Source: JACVRW01 sp038323835 | Lineage (GTDB): Bacteria; Actinomycetota; Thermoleophilia; Solirubrobacterales; Thermoleophilaceae | Direction of reading: 5' to 3' | Assembly (NCBI GenBank): GCA_038323835.1 | Contig: JBBQHI010000008.1 | Coordinates: 31,433-95,432, forward strand | Length of the DNA stretch: 64,000 bases | Shown: positions 25,300 to 34,732 of the stretch, piece after piece | How positions within the stretch are numbered: the stretch's first letter is position 1 | Layout: each line of letters opens with the position of its first letter | Made by a program: the position numbers and the translations under genes | Notes under the pieces: model-generated | What the model saw: the letters and a program-made list of their open reading frames with translations, nothing else | Database searches by the model: none | Told to the model about the DNA's origin: nothing

Positions 25300-26163
25300 A
25301 TGAAGGCATCGCCGTTGCAGCTGGCCTGCAGTCTGATCAGCGCGTCGCTGGTCGTGACCTTGCTCGCGGCCTGTGGCAGATCGAAGGGCGTTACTCGCAC
25401 GTTTGACCGGACGACCTTCAAGGCGGCGAACTTCGTCGATCCGAGGGCTGGCACCAACGAGTGGTTCCCTATGAAGCCCGGGACCCAATGGGTCCGTGAG
25501 GGCACCACCTTGATCGGCAACCGCAAGGTGCCTCACGAGGTGATCACCACGGTGACGGACGTGATTCGAGTGATCCACGGCGTGCCGGCGGTGCTCGTGC
25601 ACGACTACTCGGTCGGGGCCGGACAGGTAGTTCAACAGTCGCTCGACTACTTCGCGCTCGACAAAGAGGGCCGTGTCTGGAATGTGGGCGCCACCACGGA
25701 GCAGTACGAAGCGGGACGCTTCGTCGCCGTGGACGAAGCGTGGATTAGCGGCAAGGAGGGCGCCGTGGCGGGCGTCCTGATGCCGGCGAACCCCACCGCC
25801 CACACACCGGCGTGGCTCATTGCACGGCCGCCGGGCGAAGACGGGGACGCAGCCGAGTTCCTGAGGACGCAGAAGAAGGAGTGCGTCCCCTTCAGCTGCT
25901 TCCGGGACGTGTTAGTGACCCGCGAGGGCAAGCGGACGAGTCTGGACAACGAGTTCAAGTACTTCGCACGCGGGGTCGGGCAGATTCGTAACGAACCTCG
26001 CGGCCTCAGCCGCCATGACGACATAGAGCGGCTCATCAACGTCACGAAGCTCAGCCCGGCGGGCCTCGTCGAGGCCAGCGCTGCGGCGCTGCGGATCGAT
26101 AGGCGGGCGGCCGGGGCAAAGCCGAAGCTCTTCGCCGGTGCGAGGGCGACCCGGAGGCCATGA
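25300..26163 (+). CDS. Hypothetical lipoprotein linked to an ABC exporter
   Basis: A 287-residue secreted lipoprotein. The signal peptide ends in a lipobox (VVTLLAAC, Cys about residue 24). The mature region has the repeated pattern FVDPRAGTNEWFPMKPGTQW, then a beta-rich domain (VITTVTDVIRVIHGVPAVLVHDY, YFALDKEGRVWNVGATTEQY). I do not recognise a named family with certainty. The ATG at 25300 has a good Shine-Dalgarno (GGGGAG). The stop overlaps the next start (ATGATG), so it belongs to the exporter operon and may act as its periplasmic or surface partner. Confidence 0.82.
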   Translation: MKASPLQLACSLISASLVVTLLAACGRSKGVTRTFDRTTFKAANFVDPRAGTNEWFPMKPGTQWVREGTTLIGNRKVPHEVITTVTDVIRVIHGVPAVLVHDYSVGAGQVVQQSLDYFALDKEGRVWNVGATTEQYEAGRFVAVDEAWISGKEGAVAGVLMPANPTAHTPAWLIARPPGEDGDAAEFLRTQKKECVPFSCFRDVLVTREGKRTSLDNEFKYFARGVGQIRNEPRGLSRHDDIERLINVTKLSPAGLVEASAAALRIDRRAAGAKPKLFAGARATRRP

Positions 26164-26871
26164 TGCCGGCCCCGGATGTATCCAGCCCGAACGTCGCCGG
26201 CCCGTTGGTGAGCCTGCGAGGCGTGTCGAAGGCGTACCGCAGCCCGTACGAGACGACGCCCGTGTTCCAGGACCTGGATCTCGACCTCCATCGAGGCGAG
26301 ATCACCTGCCTCGTGGGCCCGTCGGGTTGTGGCAAGTCCACCATCATCTCGTTGATCTCGGGGTTGATGGTGCCCGACGCCGGAAGCGTGGTGTTCGACG
26401 GCTGTGACATCGCGGGCCTATCGGACAAGGGAGCGCGCTCTCCTACGGGCCAGGAGGATCGGAATCGTCCTGCAGTCGGGAAACCTCGTGCCGTTCCTGA
26501 CCGCGGCCGAGAACATCGCCATGGCAACCCGGCTGGTGGGGAGGAAGGCCCCGCCAGAGGAAGTGACCGCTCTCCTCGAGCAGGTCGGCCTTGCCGACCG
26601 GGCCGACAACCTGCCACGTCGCCTGTCGGGTGGCGAGGCGCAGCGGGTGGCGTTGGCGGTGGCCCTGGCCGGCGAGCCTGAGCTGCTGCTGGCTGACGAG
26701 GCTGTCGGTCAGCTCGACTCCGGAACGGCCCGGCTCGTGATGGACACCTTCTTGGATGCCAGTCGCGAGCGAGGACTCGCTGTGCTCCTGGTCACGCACA
26801 GCGACGAGATCGCGGCTCTGGGATCGCGGATCGTTCGCTTGAGCGACGGACGGCTGGAGATGGCGGCATGA
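26160..26871 (+). pseudogene. ABC transporter ATPase interrupted by a +1 frameshift
   Basis: A LolD/MacB-type ABC ATPase whose halves lie in two frames. The first carries Walker A (GPSGCGKSTIISLISGLMVP) and runs on after LSDKGAR into nonsense. The second carries RRIGIVLQSGNLVPFLTAAE, the signature LSGGEAQRVALAVALAG, Walker B ELLLADEAVGQLDSG and the switch histidine in LLVTHSDE. Removing one G from the GGG run at 26429-26431 restores LSDKERALLRARRIGI, and the total length (712 nt) is one more than a multiple of three. All other motifs are intact, so this is a very recent mutation, a programmed shift or a sequence error. Confidence 0.85.
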
Positions 26872-27605
26872 ACGTCACTGCTGGCTCCGATCAGGTCGCC
26901 ACAGCCGCGCGGTCCACATCCGGGGCACGGATCGCTGCGACGAATCTCGGTATGGAGTACGCCACCCCCACGGGTCGCGTGCGTGCCCTGGATGACGTGA
27001 CGCTGACCGTCGAGCCCGGGCGGAGCCTGGCGATCGTCGGGCCGAGCGGATGTGGAAAGTCGACGCTGCTCGGCGTTCTGGCCGGGCTCGAGCTGCCGAC
27101 CGCGGGTGAGGTGCGCGTCGGGGATCACGTGCTCTCGGCTATGCCCGACCACGACCGCGCCGCGCTGCGCCGACGCTCCTTCGGGTTCGTCTTCCAGGCG
27201 GACAACCTGCAGCCGTTCCTCACCGTGTCTGAGAACGTGGGCCTGCAGGCGGTGCTGGCCGGCCTCGCCGACGAGCCCGCGGATCGGCAGGCCCTGCTGG
27301 ACGCGCTCGGCGTCGGCGCTTTGGGGCACCGCTTTCCCGATCAGCTGTCCGGTGGCCAGCGTCAGCGGGTGGCCGTGGCGCGAGCGCTCGTGCACCACCC
27401 GAGCGTGGTCCTGGCGGACGAGCCCACGGGATCCCTCGACGCTGCCAGCTCCGACAGGGTCGTCGAATTGCTCCTGCGCCTGCACAAGGCGAACGGCACG
27501 ACGCTGGTGATCGTCACCCACGACCGGGCAGTCGCAAACCGGATGGAAGTGGTCTTCGAGATGCGTGATGGCCGCAGAGCCGACAGGACCGAGGTGACGT
27601 CGTGA
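26868..27605 (+). CDS. ABC transporter ATPase (MacB/LolD type)
   Basis: A 245-residue nucleotide-binding subunit. Walker A is GPSGCGKSTLLGVLAGLE, the Q-loop FGFVFQADNLQPFLTVSE, the signature LSGGQRQRVAVARALVHHP, Walker B VVLADEPTGSLDAASS, and the switch His lies in VIVTHDRAVAN. It overlaps the preceding ATPase and the following permease by 4 nt each. The operon thus encodes two different ATPases for one large permease, which would make a heterodimeric motor if the upstream frameshift is not real. Confidence 0.95.
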   Translation: MNVTAGSDQVATAARSTSGARIAATNLGMEYATPTGRVRALDDVTLTVEPGRSLAIVGPSGCGKSTLLGVLAGLELPTAGEVRVGDHVLSAMPDHDRAALRRRSFGFVFQADNLQPFLTVSENVGLQAVLAGLADEPADRQALLDALGVGALGHRFPDQLSGGQRQRVAVARALVHHPSVVLADEPTGSLDAASSDRVVELLLRLHKANGTTLVIVTHDRAVANRMEVVFEMRDGRRADRTEVTS

Positions 27606-30600
27606 CGCTCGCCGGTTACGTATTGCGCGACCTGCTCCGTAACCCGCGGCGAACGCTCGCCTCTCTGGTGGGCGTCTTCGTCGGGGTCGGGCTCTTCTCT
27701 GCGGTGCTGTTCTTCATCGACGGCTCAGGGGCGTCGATGACCAAGCGGGCGGTCGCACCGCTGCCGCTCGACATGCAGCGCGTCCTGACGGCGCCGATCG
27801 GTGGCGGCATCCGCCTCGAGAGGAGGGTGGGCGACCACGCTCTCAAGGCTGGTGGGGCGACGCTCGTCACCCTGTCCGTCGTCAACGAAGGCGTCGCGCC
27901 GGCGCACGAGGTCGTCATCCGCGACCGACCCAGCGCTCCGCGGGCGTACGCCCCCGGCTCGACCAGGCTCGACGGCAAGCCGGTCAAGGACGCCGGCGGC
28001 GACATCCCGTCTTGGGAGGGCCGCGCCACTACGGGCCTGAACATCGGAACCCTCGCGCCGGGCTCGGCCCGGAAGATCACCTACCGAGTGGCTGCAAAGC
28101 GCGGCGCCCGATCCACCGCGGATCTGCCGGTAAAGGCCACGATCTCGAGCCGCGAGGCCGTCACCCCTATCCGTGCGAACGCCCCGCGGGCGACACCGCT
28201 CGCAGCGCTTGCGCCACAGGTCCGTCGGATCCCGGGTGTTGACGCCGCCGACCCGTTGGTGTTCGTGGACCTGCCGGCCGGCTCCATCTCCGCAGGCGGA
28301 GCCAATGTTCCAGGCCCGGTGAAGCTCTTTGCCTTCGACAAGGCCTACCAAGCCCACTATCCCGGCATCAAGATGCTGTCAGGCAGCATCCGACCTGGTG
28401 GTGCGGTCCTCAGCGCGGAGGCCGCCAGCGCTCTGAAGGTCAGCGAGGGAAGCACCGTCAACCTCAAGCTTCCGGGCCGCACCGCACCTCTACCTCTCGA
28501 GGTGAGCGGCGTCACAGATCTGTCCGGCGCCAAGCCCCTGTTCGAGAGCCGACAGTCGAGCAACCTCGAGAAGTTCCGCTACGTGCCCTACAGCATCGTC
28601 GTTGATCCCCACACCTACCGGTCAGAGGTCACGCCCGCCTTCGAGGCGGCCGCAGCCGCCCGCAAGTCCAAGGTCGCCAGCCTCCCGCTCGAGGAGCTCG
28701 ACATCTCGGTCGATCGCTCGAAGCTGAACTCCGACCCGGCCACCGCTGTCGCACAAACGCGACGGATCGCAGACGCGGTCCAGTTCGTGGGCACGGGGGA
28801 CTACCTGCTCGACAACATCTCGAACACCCTTCAGGTCGCCAAGGGCGACGCCGCGGTCGCCAAGCGGATGTTCGTCTTCCTCGGGCTGCCGGGCGCGCTC
28901 CTCGCGGCCATCCTCACCGCCTACGCGGGAACCCTGCTCGCGGAGGCCCAGCGTCGTGAGAACGCCCTGCTCCGCGTCCGGGGAGCCAATCAACGGCACC
29001 TTCTTTTCCTCCTGGCGCTGCGCACGATCGCCATCGCCGGGATTGGAGCGCTGCTCGGCACGGCGCTGGGGTTCGCCTCGGTGCTCGTGTTGCTCGGGAG
29101 ATCGGTGCTCTTCGAGGCGTCGACGGGCGCGCTGATCCAATCCGCGCTGATCGGGGTCTTGGGCGGCATGCTCGTCACCGCAGTGGCTCTGTTCATGCCG
29201 GGCCGGCGCCTCATCACGCAGGAGATCAAGCAGGAGCTCGCCGTGATCTCGCGTCGCGCCATCCCGCGTTGGCGACGTCTCCACCTGGACCTCGTGGCGC
29301 TCGTCGGGGCTGGTGTGGCGCAGGTGGTCGCTCTGCGGCTAGGAGCGTTCGACGTGCCCGCGGGGTCGGTCTACTCAGGACAATCGGTGACGCTGCCTTT
29401 GCACTTGCTGGTCGCACCGATCGTCGCGTGGCTGGCGGGCACGCTGTTCATCGCCCGAGTCCTTCAGGACGTCACCGCACGCGTAGCCTCCACCCGGGAG
29501 TCGCCTCGCTTCAGGCGCCTACTGCCCGGTGTGCTGTGGCGCAGCATCACCCGCAGGCTCGGGCCGATGGCCGGCGGTGTCGTGACCGTCGGGCTCGTGG
29601 TCGCCCTGAGCGCCACGCTCGCGTCGTTCACCACCGTGTACGACCACGCGAAGGTCGTCGACGCGCGGTTCCTGGTCGGCTCCGACATCCGGCTGACCCC
29701 GAACCCCTCCAGCGGAAAGCCGCATCCCATCAGCCTCGCGGCGGACCTTCGCGGCGACGGCGTCCGCGGAGCGACCGCGGTGGTCTACTCGGACCAGAAC
29801 TCCGTGCTCACGAGCGCCTTCAACGAGGACGTGGCAAGCCTCGCGGCGATCGAACCCAGCGCCTTTGGCAAGCTCGCCGCCCTGGAGGACTCCTCATTCG
29901 TCGGAAAGTCCGCGAACGAGATGATGTCGGCCCTCAAGGGCCATCCCGACGGGATCCTCGTCAACACCGCGCTCGCTGACGGACTGAAGCTCAAGGTCGG
30001 TGACAAAGCGACGGTCCTGCTTGCTCGCGGCACCAACCAACAAACGCGCCGGCACACCCGAGTACTGGGCCTGTTCACGCGGTTTCCCGGAGCGCCGAAG
30101 GGAACGGACATCGTCGCGAACCTTGGCCACTACCAAGCCGAGACAACCCGGACGCAGGCCGACTACTACCTCGTGTCGGCCGCCGACCGCAGCGGGCCTG
30201 GCGTGAGCCACACCGTGCACTCGCTGTCAGCGCGCCCGGGGTTCGGCCGTCGCTTCGAGGTCCAGACAGCGGGAGCGACCTTCGACAGGGACCAATCGAG
30301 CTTGACGGGGCTCAACGTTCGAGGCCTCTTGCAGCTCGACTCGTTCTTCACGTTCATCATGGCCGCGACCGCCACCGCGATGTTCGTGTTCGGATTGCTC
30401 ATGCAACGCCGCCGCGAGTATGTGACGCTCCGCGCCCAAGGGCTCAAGAGCGGGGAGATCCGCCGGCTCGTCCTGACCGAGTCCAGCATCGCCGCGGTGC
30501 TCGGCGCCGCGCTCGGGCTTCTCGTCGGCATTGGCATGGCATCGCAGTTCGTTCTCGTCCTGCGACCGATCTTCACCCTTCCGCCACCGCTGGAGGTCCC

Positions 30601-30718
30601 GGCGTTCGAGCTGGCGGTCCTGACCGCGCTCGTGCTCGGCGCCACCGCGCTCTCATCGGCCGTGGCCGCCGTGCTGATCGGTCGCCTCAAGCCCACGGAG
30701 CTGCTGCGAGACGAGTGA
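27602..30718 (+). CDS. FtsX/MacB-like ABC permease with a DUF11-like extracytoplasmic domain
   Basis: A 1038-residue permease of the mechanotransmission type. One N-terminal helix (about 20-42) is followed by a beta-sandwich similar to DUF11 repeats (GGATLVTLSVVNEGVAPAHE, then IGTLAPGSARKITYRV), an uncommon addition in this family. Then come a large MacB-like extracytoplasmic domain, a first FtsX segment (AQRRENALLRVRGANQRHLL), a second extracytoplasmic domain and a C-terminal FtsX segment (RRREYVTLRAQGLKSGEIRR). Such permeases do mechanical work on lipids, lipoproteins or cell-wall enzymes. It begins at GTG with a 4-nt overlap and closes the operon. Confidence 0.9.
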   Translation: MTLAGYVLRDLLRNPRRTLASLVGVFVGVGLFSAVLFFIDGSGASMTKRAVAPLPLDMQRVLTAPIGGGIRLERRVGDHALKAGGATLVTLSVVNEGVAPAHEVVIRDRPSAPRAYAPGSTRLDGKPVKDAGGDIPSWEGRATTGLNIGTLAPGSARKITYRVAAKRGARSTADLPVKATISSREAVTPIRANAPRATPLAALAPQVRRIPGVDAADPLVFVDLPAGSISAGGANVPGPVKLFAFDKAYQAHYPGIKMLSGSIRPGGAVLSAEAASALKVSEGSTVNLKLPGRTAPLPLEVSGVTDLSGAKPLFESRQSSNLEKFRYVPYSIVVDPHTYRSEVTPAFEAAAAARKSKVASLPLEELDISVDRSKLNSDPATAVAQTRRIADAVQFVGTGDYLLDNISNTLQVAKGDAAVAKRMFVFLGLPGALLAAILTAYAGTLLAEAQRRENALLRVRGANQRHLLFLLALRTIAIAGIGALLGTALGFASVLVLLGRSVLFEASTGALIQSALIGVLGGMLVTAVALFMPGRRLITQEIKQELAVISRRAIPRWRRLHLDLVALVGAGVAQVVALRLGAFDVPAGSVYSGQSVTLPLHLLVAPIVAWLAGTLFIARVLQDVTARVASTRESPRFRRLLPGVLWRSITRRLGPMAGGVVTVGLVVALSATLASFTTVYDHAKVVDARFLVGSDIRLTPNPSSGKPHPISLAADLRGDGVRGATAVVYSDQNSVLTSAFNEDVASLAAIEPSAFGKLAALEDSSFVGKSANEMMSALKGHPDGILVNTALADGLKLKVGDKATVLLARGTNQQTRRHTRVLGLFTRFPGAPKGTDIVANLGHYQAETTRTQADYYLVSAADRSGPGVSHTVHSLSARPGFGRRFEVQTAGATFDRDQSSLTGLNVRGLLQLDSFFTFIMAATATAMFVFGLLMQRRREYVTLRAQGLKSGEIRRLVLTESSIAAVLGAALGLLVGIGMASQFVLVLRPIFTLPPPLEVPAFELAVLTALVLGATALSSAVAAVLIGRLKPTELLRDE

Positions 30719-30982
30719 GAGCTCGCAGGTCCCGTCCGTCGGTCTTGGCCATGATCATCCGCGGGGGGACGTGGTGGGTGCCGAGGTGCGTCGCCACTGA
30801 CTGGCGCAGCCGAGCGGCGGGCGAGACGCCTCCCCAAAGAGAAGCAGTAACACGAATGCACGCAGGTCCTCGCGACTGCTCGCGGCGCAAAGCGGAAGCG
30901 GCGGACGCGGCAGTCGGTCCCCTGTCGGTATTCACAGATGAAGTCGAGCGCTCTAGGACGACCTGTCTTCCCGGAAGCTGGT

Positions 30983-32182
30983 CTAGTGGCGACTGCTCCC
31001 GTGATCGCTCGAGTGCCAGCCGCTTCCGTGGTCGTCCGAGTGCCAGCCGCTCCGGTGATGGCCCGAGTGCCAGGAGTCGCAGAGGCCGTCGGGCACGCTT
31101 GTCCGGCACAGGTTGTCGTCGAACACGTTCCCGTTGCCCGAGCCGTCCCAGAAGATGTCCGGTTGGTTGCCGAGGATGACGTTGCGCTTCACCACGTTGC
31201 CGGACGGCGGGTTGGCGCCCGGTATGCCGATGTCGGCCACGACTACTCCGCCCGCGAAGTCCACGCCACCCGATGGCGTGTTGTCACGGATGTAGTTGCC
31301 GTAGATCCTGTTGTCGGACGCGCCGGCGATCGCTATCCCGATGCCCGAGCTCGCGTCCGTTTGCTCCTCCGCGTTGGCGGGGCAGAACCGGCTGTTGTCG
31401 TTGATCCTGTTCGCGGTGAAGCGCCAGTCGGCGGCGACGTTGCCGCCGGTGTTGAGCACGATCGCGCCCATGCAGTTGCCGTGCGCGCGGTTGCCCACCA
31501 CGTCCCCGTGCGCCGCGTCACGGAAAAAGAAGCCGAACTGCTCGTTGTCGGAAGCATCGTTGCCGGCGACGAGCACATCGGCGTTCGGAGAGTCACCCAC
31601 GTAGATCCCCGCCTCGGCACTGCCGCTCGCCCTGTTGCCGACGATCTTGCCGCCGCTCGAGGAGAAACGGACGATCCCGTACTCCTCGTTGTCGGTGGTG
31701 ACGTTCCTCGAAACGACCGGGTTGTCGGCCCCGAAGAAGAAGATCCCGCTGCCCGGGAAGCCCGCGACGTCGAAGCCGCTGATCGTCACGTTCCTGACCG
31801 GGTCAGTCACCACAGGAAAGCCCTCGGGGTCGGGGAAGGAGACGGCTCCGACCACGCAGATGCCTTCAGTCGCCGAGGGGTCGCTCGCAGGGTCCCCGAA
31901 CGAGCAGGCGTTGCGCGGCGGTGTCGTCGTCGGCGGGACCAGCTTCGCGCCGCGGCTCAGCAGCGTGATGCCGTCCTTCGTGATCGCCACGTTCTCCGCG
32001 TAGGTGCCGCGCTTGACGTAGATCGTCGCTCCGGGAGGTGCCGCATCGACGGCGGCCTGGATCGACTCGCCGGGCTTGACCACGATGCCGCGCCCATGCG
32101 CGCCGGCAGGCACCGCGAAGGCGAGAAGCACCCCCAGGACGGCCGTAGACGTAGCGACTACACGCACAACGCTGCGATTCAT
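30983..32182 (-). CDS. Secreted right-handed parallel beta-helix protein with a His-rich tail
   Basis: A 399-residue exported protein. The signal peptide (VVATSTAVLGVLLAFAVPAGA) is followed by IQAAVDAAPPGATIYVKRGTY, the classic opening of pectin-lyase/NosD-like beta-helices, then many PbH1-type turns (NVTISGFDVAGFPGSGIFFF, IYGNYIRDNT, GNVVKRNVILGNQ). The C-terminus is a tandem WHS-x-x-H-x-S-G repeat (about 30 residues, 7 His), possibly metal-binding. The ATG at 32182 has a GGGAGG site. No catalytic residues can be assigned. It converges on the ABC exporter operon across a 264-nt gap in which I see no gene. Confidence 0.88.
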   Translation of the reverse strand: MNRSVVRVVATSTAVLGVLLAFAVPAGAHGRGIVVKPGESIQAAVDAAPPGATIYVKRGTYAENVAITKDGITLLSRGAKLVPPTTTPPRNACSFGDPASDPSATEGICVVGAVSFPDPEGFPVVTDPVRNVTISGFDVAGFPGSGIFFFGADNPVVSRNVTTDNEEYGIVRFSSSGGKIVGNRASGSAEAGIYVGDSPNADVLVAGNDASDNEQFGFFFRDAAHGDVVGNRAHGNCMGAIVLNTGGNVAADWRFTANRINDNSRFCPANAEEQTDASSGIGIAIAGASDNRIYGNYIRDNTPSGGVDFAGGVVVADIGIPGANPPSGNVVKRNVILGNQPDIFWDGSGNGNVFDDNLCRTSVPDGLCDSWHSGHHRSGWHSDDHGSGWHSSDHGSSRH

Positions 32183-32323
32183 GGGGCGGTTCCTCCCTGC
32201 TCGTGACTCGGCGAGACCGGCGCTCGCCACGCTAACTCCCTCAACCCGCCCTGGCAAGGCGCAGTGGCTTCCGCTGTCGCGTGAAAGCAGCAGTCCCATC
32301 CTTCGCGCTCCAAGCCATCTGGG

Positions 32324-32440
32324 CTATCCAGCCACGCGGTAGCGCCCCCGGCCAACTCGCTCGAAGCGCCGCGCATGGCCAACCGATTTCCTCGCAAGAC
32401 AGTTCTTGACCGAGGAGTGGGATACGGGCTGGTCCAGCAA
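32324..32440 (-). pseudogene. C-terminal remnant of a small winged-helix-like protein
   Basis: The frame ending at 32324 reads ALKGLLDQPVSHSSVKNCLA and then RRFERVGRGRYRVAG. This looks like the end of a helical/winged domain with a real C-terminus rather than random code. Nothing recognisable precedes it in any frame, so the gene seems truncated. Recognition is from pattern only. The rest of 32183-32594 holds nothing I can name. Confidence 0.35.
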
Positions 32441-32644
32441 ACCTTTGAGTGCTCGTGAATATCCAGCGCGCCCGCTGCACTCCGAACGGGCGGGGCAGGG
32501 CAAACATCGCCAAGAGTTGAACTTCTCCGAATCCTCGCCTACGGGTCGCGGGCTGGACCGACGTTCCCAGGGGCCCATAGAAGGAGGCCCGTAAATGCCA
32601 GTCGTCATGGTGAACGAGATGGAGGGCGACAATCTCCCCGATGG

Positions 32645-32923
32645 ATGCCAACTCCACATCGCGGGCCGTACAAGAACGAGTACCGCACCGGTGACGAATT
32701 TGCCGCGGAGGTGTCGAACCAGACGATGCACGGCGTGATGCATCTGGCCTGGGTCGATCAGGGCAGGGGCCGGTACCAGGGGCGGATGGCCGTGTACGTC
32801 AAGCCACGCGGTCCGCTTGGAACGGGATATATGGCGCTGATCAGGCCGTTCCGGCACTGGATCGTCTATCCCGCGCTCATGCGGCAGATGGAGCGCGAAT
32901 GGAAAGCCCCCGTTCCCCGGTAG
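32645..32923 (+). pseudogene. DUF2867-like C-terminal fragment
   Basis: 92 residues matching the end of DUF2867-type proteins: DEFAAEVSNQTMHGVMHLAW, then MAVYVKPRGPLGTGYMALIR and PFRHWIVYPALMRQMEREW. Full-length relatives are about twice as long and carry an N-terminal domain not found upstream. A Shine-Dalgarno plus ATG at 32595 (GGAGG, 7-nt spacing) opens another frame (MPVVMVNEMEGDNLPDG) that stops near 32738, consistent with a frameshifted or fused remnant. Confidence 0.6.
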
Positions 32924-32991
32924 GCCTTGCGCCGCGGACCACCGGCGGCGAGACTCGGCTCCCGCTGGGCTCACTCGACGAGGAGGCTGCC

Positions 32992-33252
32992 ATGCCGACG
33001 GTGATCGCGTACCACGAGATCGAGGACAAGGAGAAGTGGCTCGCGTCACCCAAGCGCGATGAGTTCTTCGGTCCACTCGGCGTCACCATCCGCACCTTCC
33101 TCGACCCCCAGAACCCGAACCGCGCGGCGGTGCTCGCCGAGGTTCCGGACATGGACGCCTTCCAGGCCGCGATGCAGTCTCAGGAAGCCGCCGACGCCAT
33201 GGCGAACGACGGCGTTCGCGCCGAGACCATGGTCGTGCTCGTCGAGGCGTAG
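32992..33252 (+). CDS. Small conserved protein, ferredoxin-like fold suspected
   Basis: An 86-residue cytoplasmic protein (MPTVIAYHEIEDKEKWLASP, then FLDPQNPNRAAVLAEVPDMD and FQAAMQSQEAADAMANDGVR). The alternating strand-helix pattern resembles small dimeric alpha-beta barrel proteins, with no catalytic motif. The ATG at 32992 follows GAGGAGG by 5 nt, one of the stronger ribosome sites in the window. It is convergent with the next gene, 3 nt from its stop. Confidence 0.78.
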   Translation: MPTVIAYHEIEDKEKWLASPKRDEFFGPLGVTIRTFLDPQNPNRAAVLAEVPDMDAFQAAMQSQEAADAMANDGVRAETMVVLVEA

Positions 33253-33255
33253 CGC

Positions 33256-34614
33256 TCAGACCACGGACACGCGCGCGATGGTGGTGAGCGACTGGTAGTA
33301 GACGTCGCGGTTGAAGCCGGGCGCGGGGAAGAGGAAGCCCTGGCTCGGCGACGGCACGTCCACGCGGGCCCTGTCCGCTCCCGTGTCGAGGTCGAGCACC
33401 ACGAGCTGATCGCAACCGGTGCGCAGGGAGGCCCGGCGCGCGGCCGCGGACTGGGCCAGCATCTGTAGGGGCGGGCGCAGGGTGCGCCGCACGAGCGGCC
33501 GGCGCAGGATCGGGTTGTCCTTCCAGTCCTGAACCACCAGCTCGCGCGTGTCCGGATAGAGGATGAGGTGGCCGGCGTGGGCGAAGCCGTCGCGACGCCA
33601 GCGCGGCTCGAGCTCGTCGCCCACCAGCCGCCAGGCGCGCAGCACGGCGTTGCCCGCGTCGTAGGCGATCACGACGCCGCTGGCCGGATCCCATGCGGGC
33701 GGGTTCGACTCGGTGCCGAAGGGCAGCCCGCTGATCTCCACCGATCGCACCGCCTGGTCGTCGTCGCGCCGCGCCCACCAGAGCCGTACCGGGTCGGCCG
33801 CGTCGCCCGTGCCCAGCATCGTGCGGTCCACGCTGTTGCGCCCATTGTCCATCCAGAGGACGTGCTCGTCGGTGATCACCGGATCCCACCCGTAGCTGCG
33901 CCCGGGCGCCGGACCGTAGGAGGGCCGCCACTCATCGTCGATCGTGAGCCGCCCGGCGTCGCGGTCGAGCCGCAGCCGGTACACGACAGTGGTGCCCACG
34001 GCGATCACGCTCTCGCCGTCGCTCGCCAGGCGCGCTATCGACGGCTCGGGGAGCCGCAGCGGCGGGGCCACCGGCAACAGGGTCACGGGGTCGAGCACCG
34101 AGAACGTCGAGGGCTCGAGGCCCGCCGGGGCGTCGCAGTCCTTTGTGACCAGCTCTCCGCCGTCGAGGACCATGAAGGAGTTGTGAGGACGGGGGACCGG
34201 CAGCCGGTGGGAGGCCAGGACGTCGAGGCCGGGAGTGAGCCGGTGGATCCAGCGGCCGAACACCATGTGCACGTCGCCGTTGGCGTGCGCGGCCATGCCG
34301 CCGGGCCAGTACGTGCCTCCCGGGAGCCTGGGGGTGGACGCCGTGACCTCGAGCGACTCCGGGTCGAGCCGCTCCACCCAGGCCTCGACCGGTGTGTCGA
34401 GCGGCCGGCGGAAGGGCATGTCGTGGCGTAGCGCGTACAACTCCCCCGGCTCACGCCGCAGGAGCACGTCGGTGCCGAACGCGTCGGCCGAGGCTGTGAC
34501 CTCGAGGCGCTCGCCGGGCCGAATACCGAGGCCCGGCACGCCGTCGGCGCAGCAACGGCGCAGCGGGCCGCCGTCCTCACACGTCCACGGCCGCGGCCAG
34601 TAGGCGCCGGCCAT
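33256..34614 (-). CDS. Hypothetical beta-propeller-like protein
   Basis: About 452 residues from the ATG at 34614. The sequence is a series of beta-rich blades with the pattern strand-loop-strand (WVERLDPESLEVTASTPRLP, GGMAAHANGDVHMVFGRWIH, TFSVLDPVTLLPVAPPLRLP, DQLVVLDLDTGADRARVDVP). It resembles a propeller, possibly with carotenoid-oxygenase- or arylsulfotransferase-like geometry. No signal peptide is evident. I do not recognise a named family. The frame continues upstream of the chosen start but would run into the divergent gene's promoter region. Confidence 0.7.
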   Translation of the reverse strand: MAGAYWPRPWTCEDGGPLRRCCADGVPGLGIRPGERLEVTASADAFGTDVLLRREPGELYALRHDMPFRRPLDTPVEAWVERLDPESLEVTASTPRLPGGTYWPGGMAAHANGDVHMVFGRWIHRLTPGLDVLASHRLPVPRPHNSFMVLDGGELVTKDCDAPAGLEPSTFSVLDPVTLLPVAPPLRLPEPSIARLASDGESVIAVGTTVVYRLRLDRDAGRLTIDDEWRPSYGPAPGRSYGWDPVITDEHVLWMDNGRNSVDRTMLGTGDAADPVRLWWARRDDDQAVRSVEISGLPFGTESNPPAWDPASGVVIAYDAGNAVLRAWRLVGDELEPRWRRDGFAHAGHLILYPDTRELVVQDWKDNPILRRPLVRRTLRPPLQMLAQSAAARRASLRTGCDQLVVLDLDTGADRARVDVPSPSQGFLFPAPGFNRDVYYQSLTTIARVSVV

Positions 34615-34732
34615 CAGCGCGAGCGGGGAGTGTGCGGTGCCATCGGCCGAGCGATCATACACGCGAGCGGACACCGTGTGACACGCGGTGTTACGTGCCC
34701 CAGCGCCGGGCTGGTACGGTGCGCCTGCGCCC

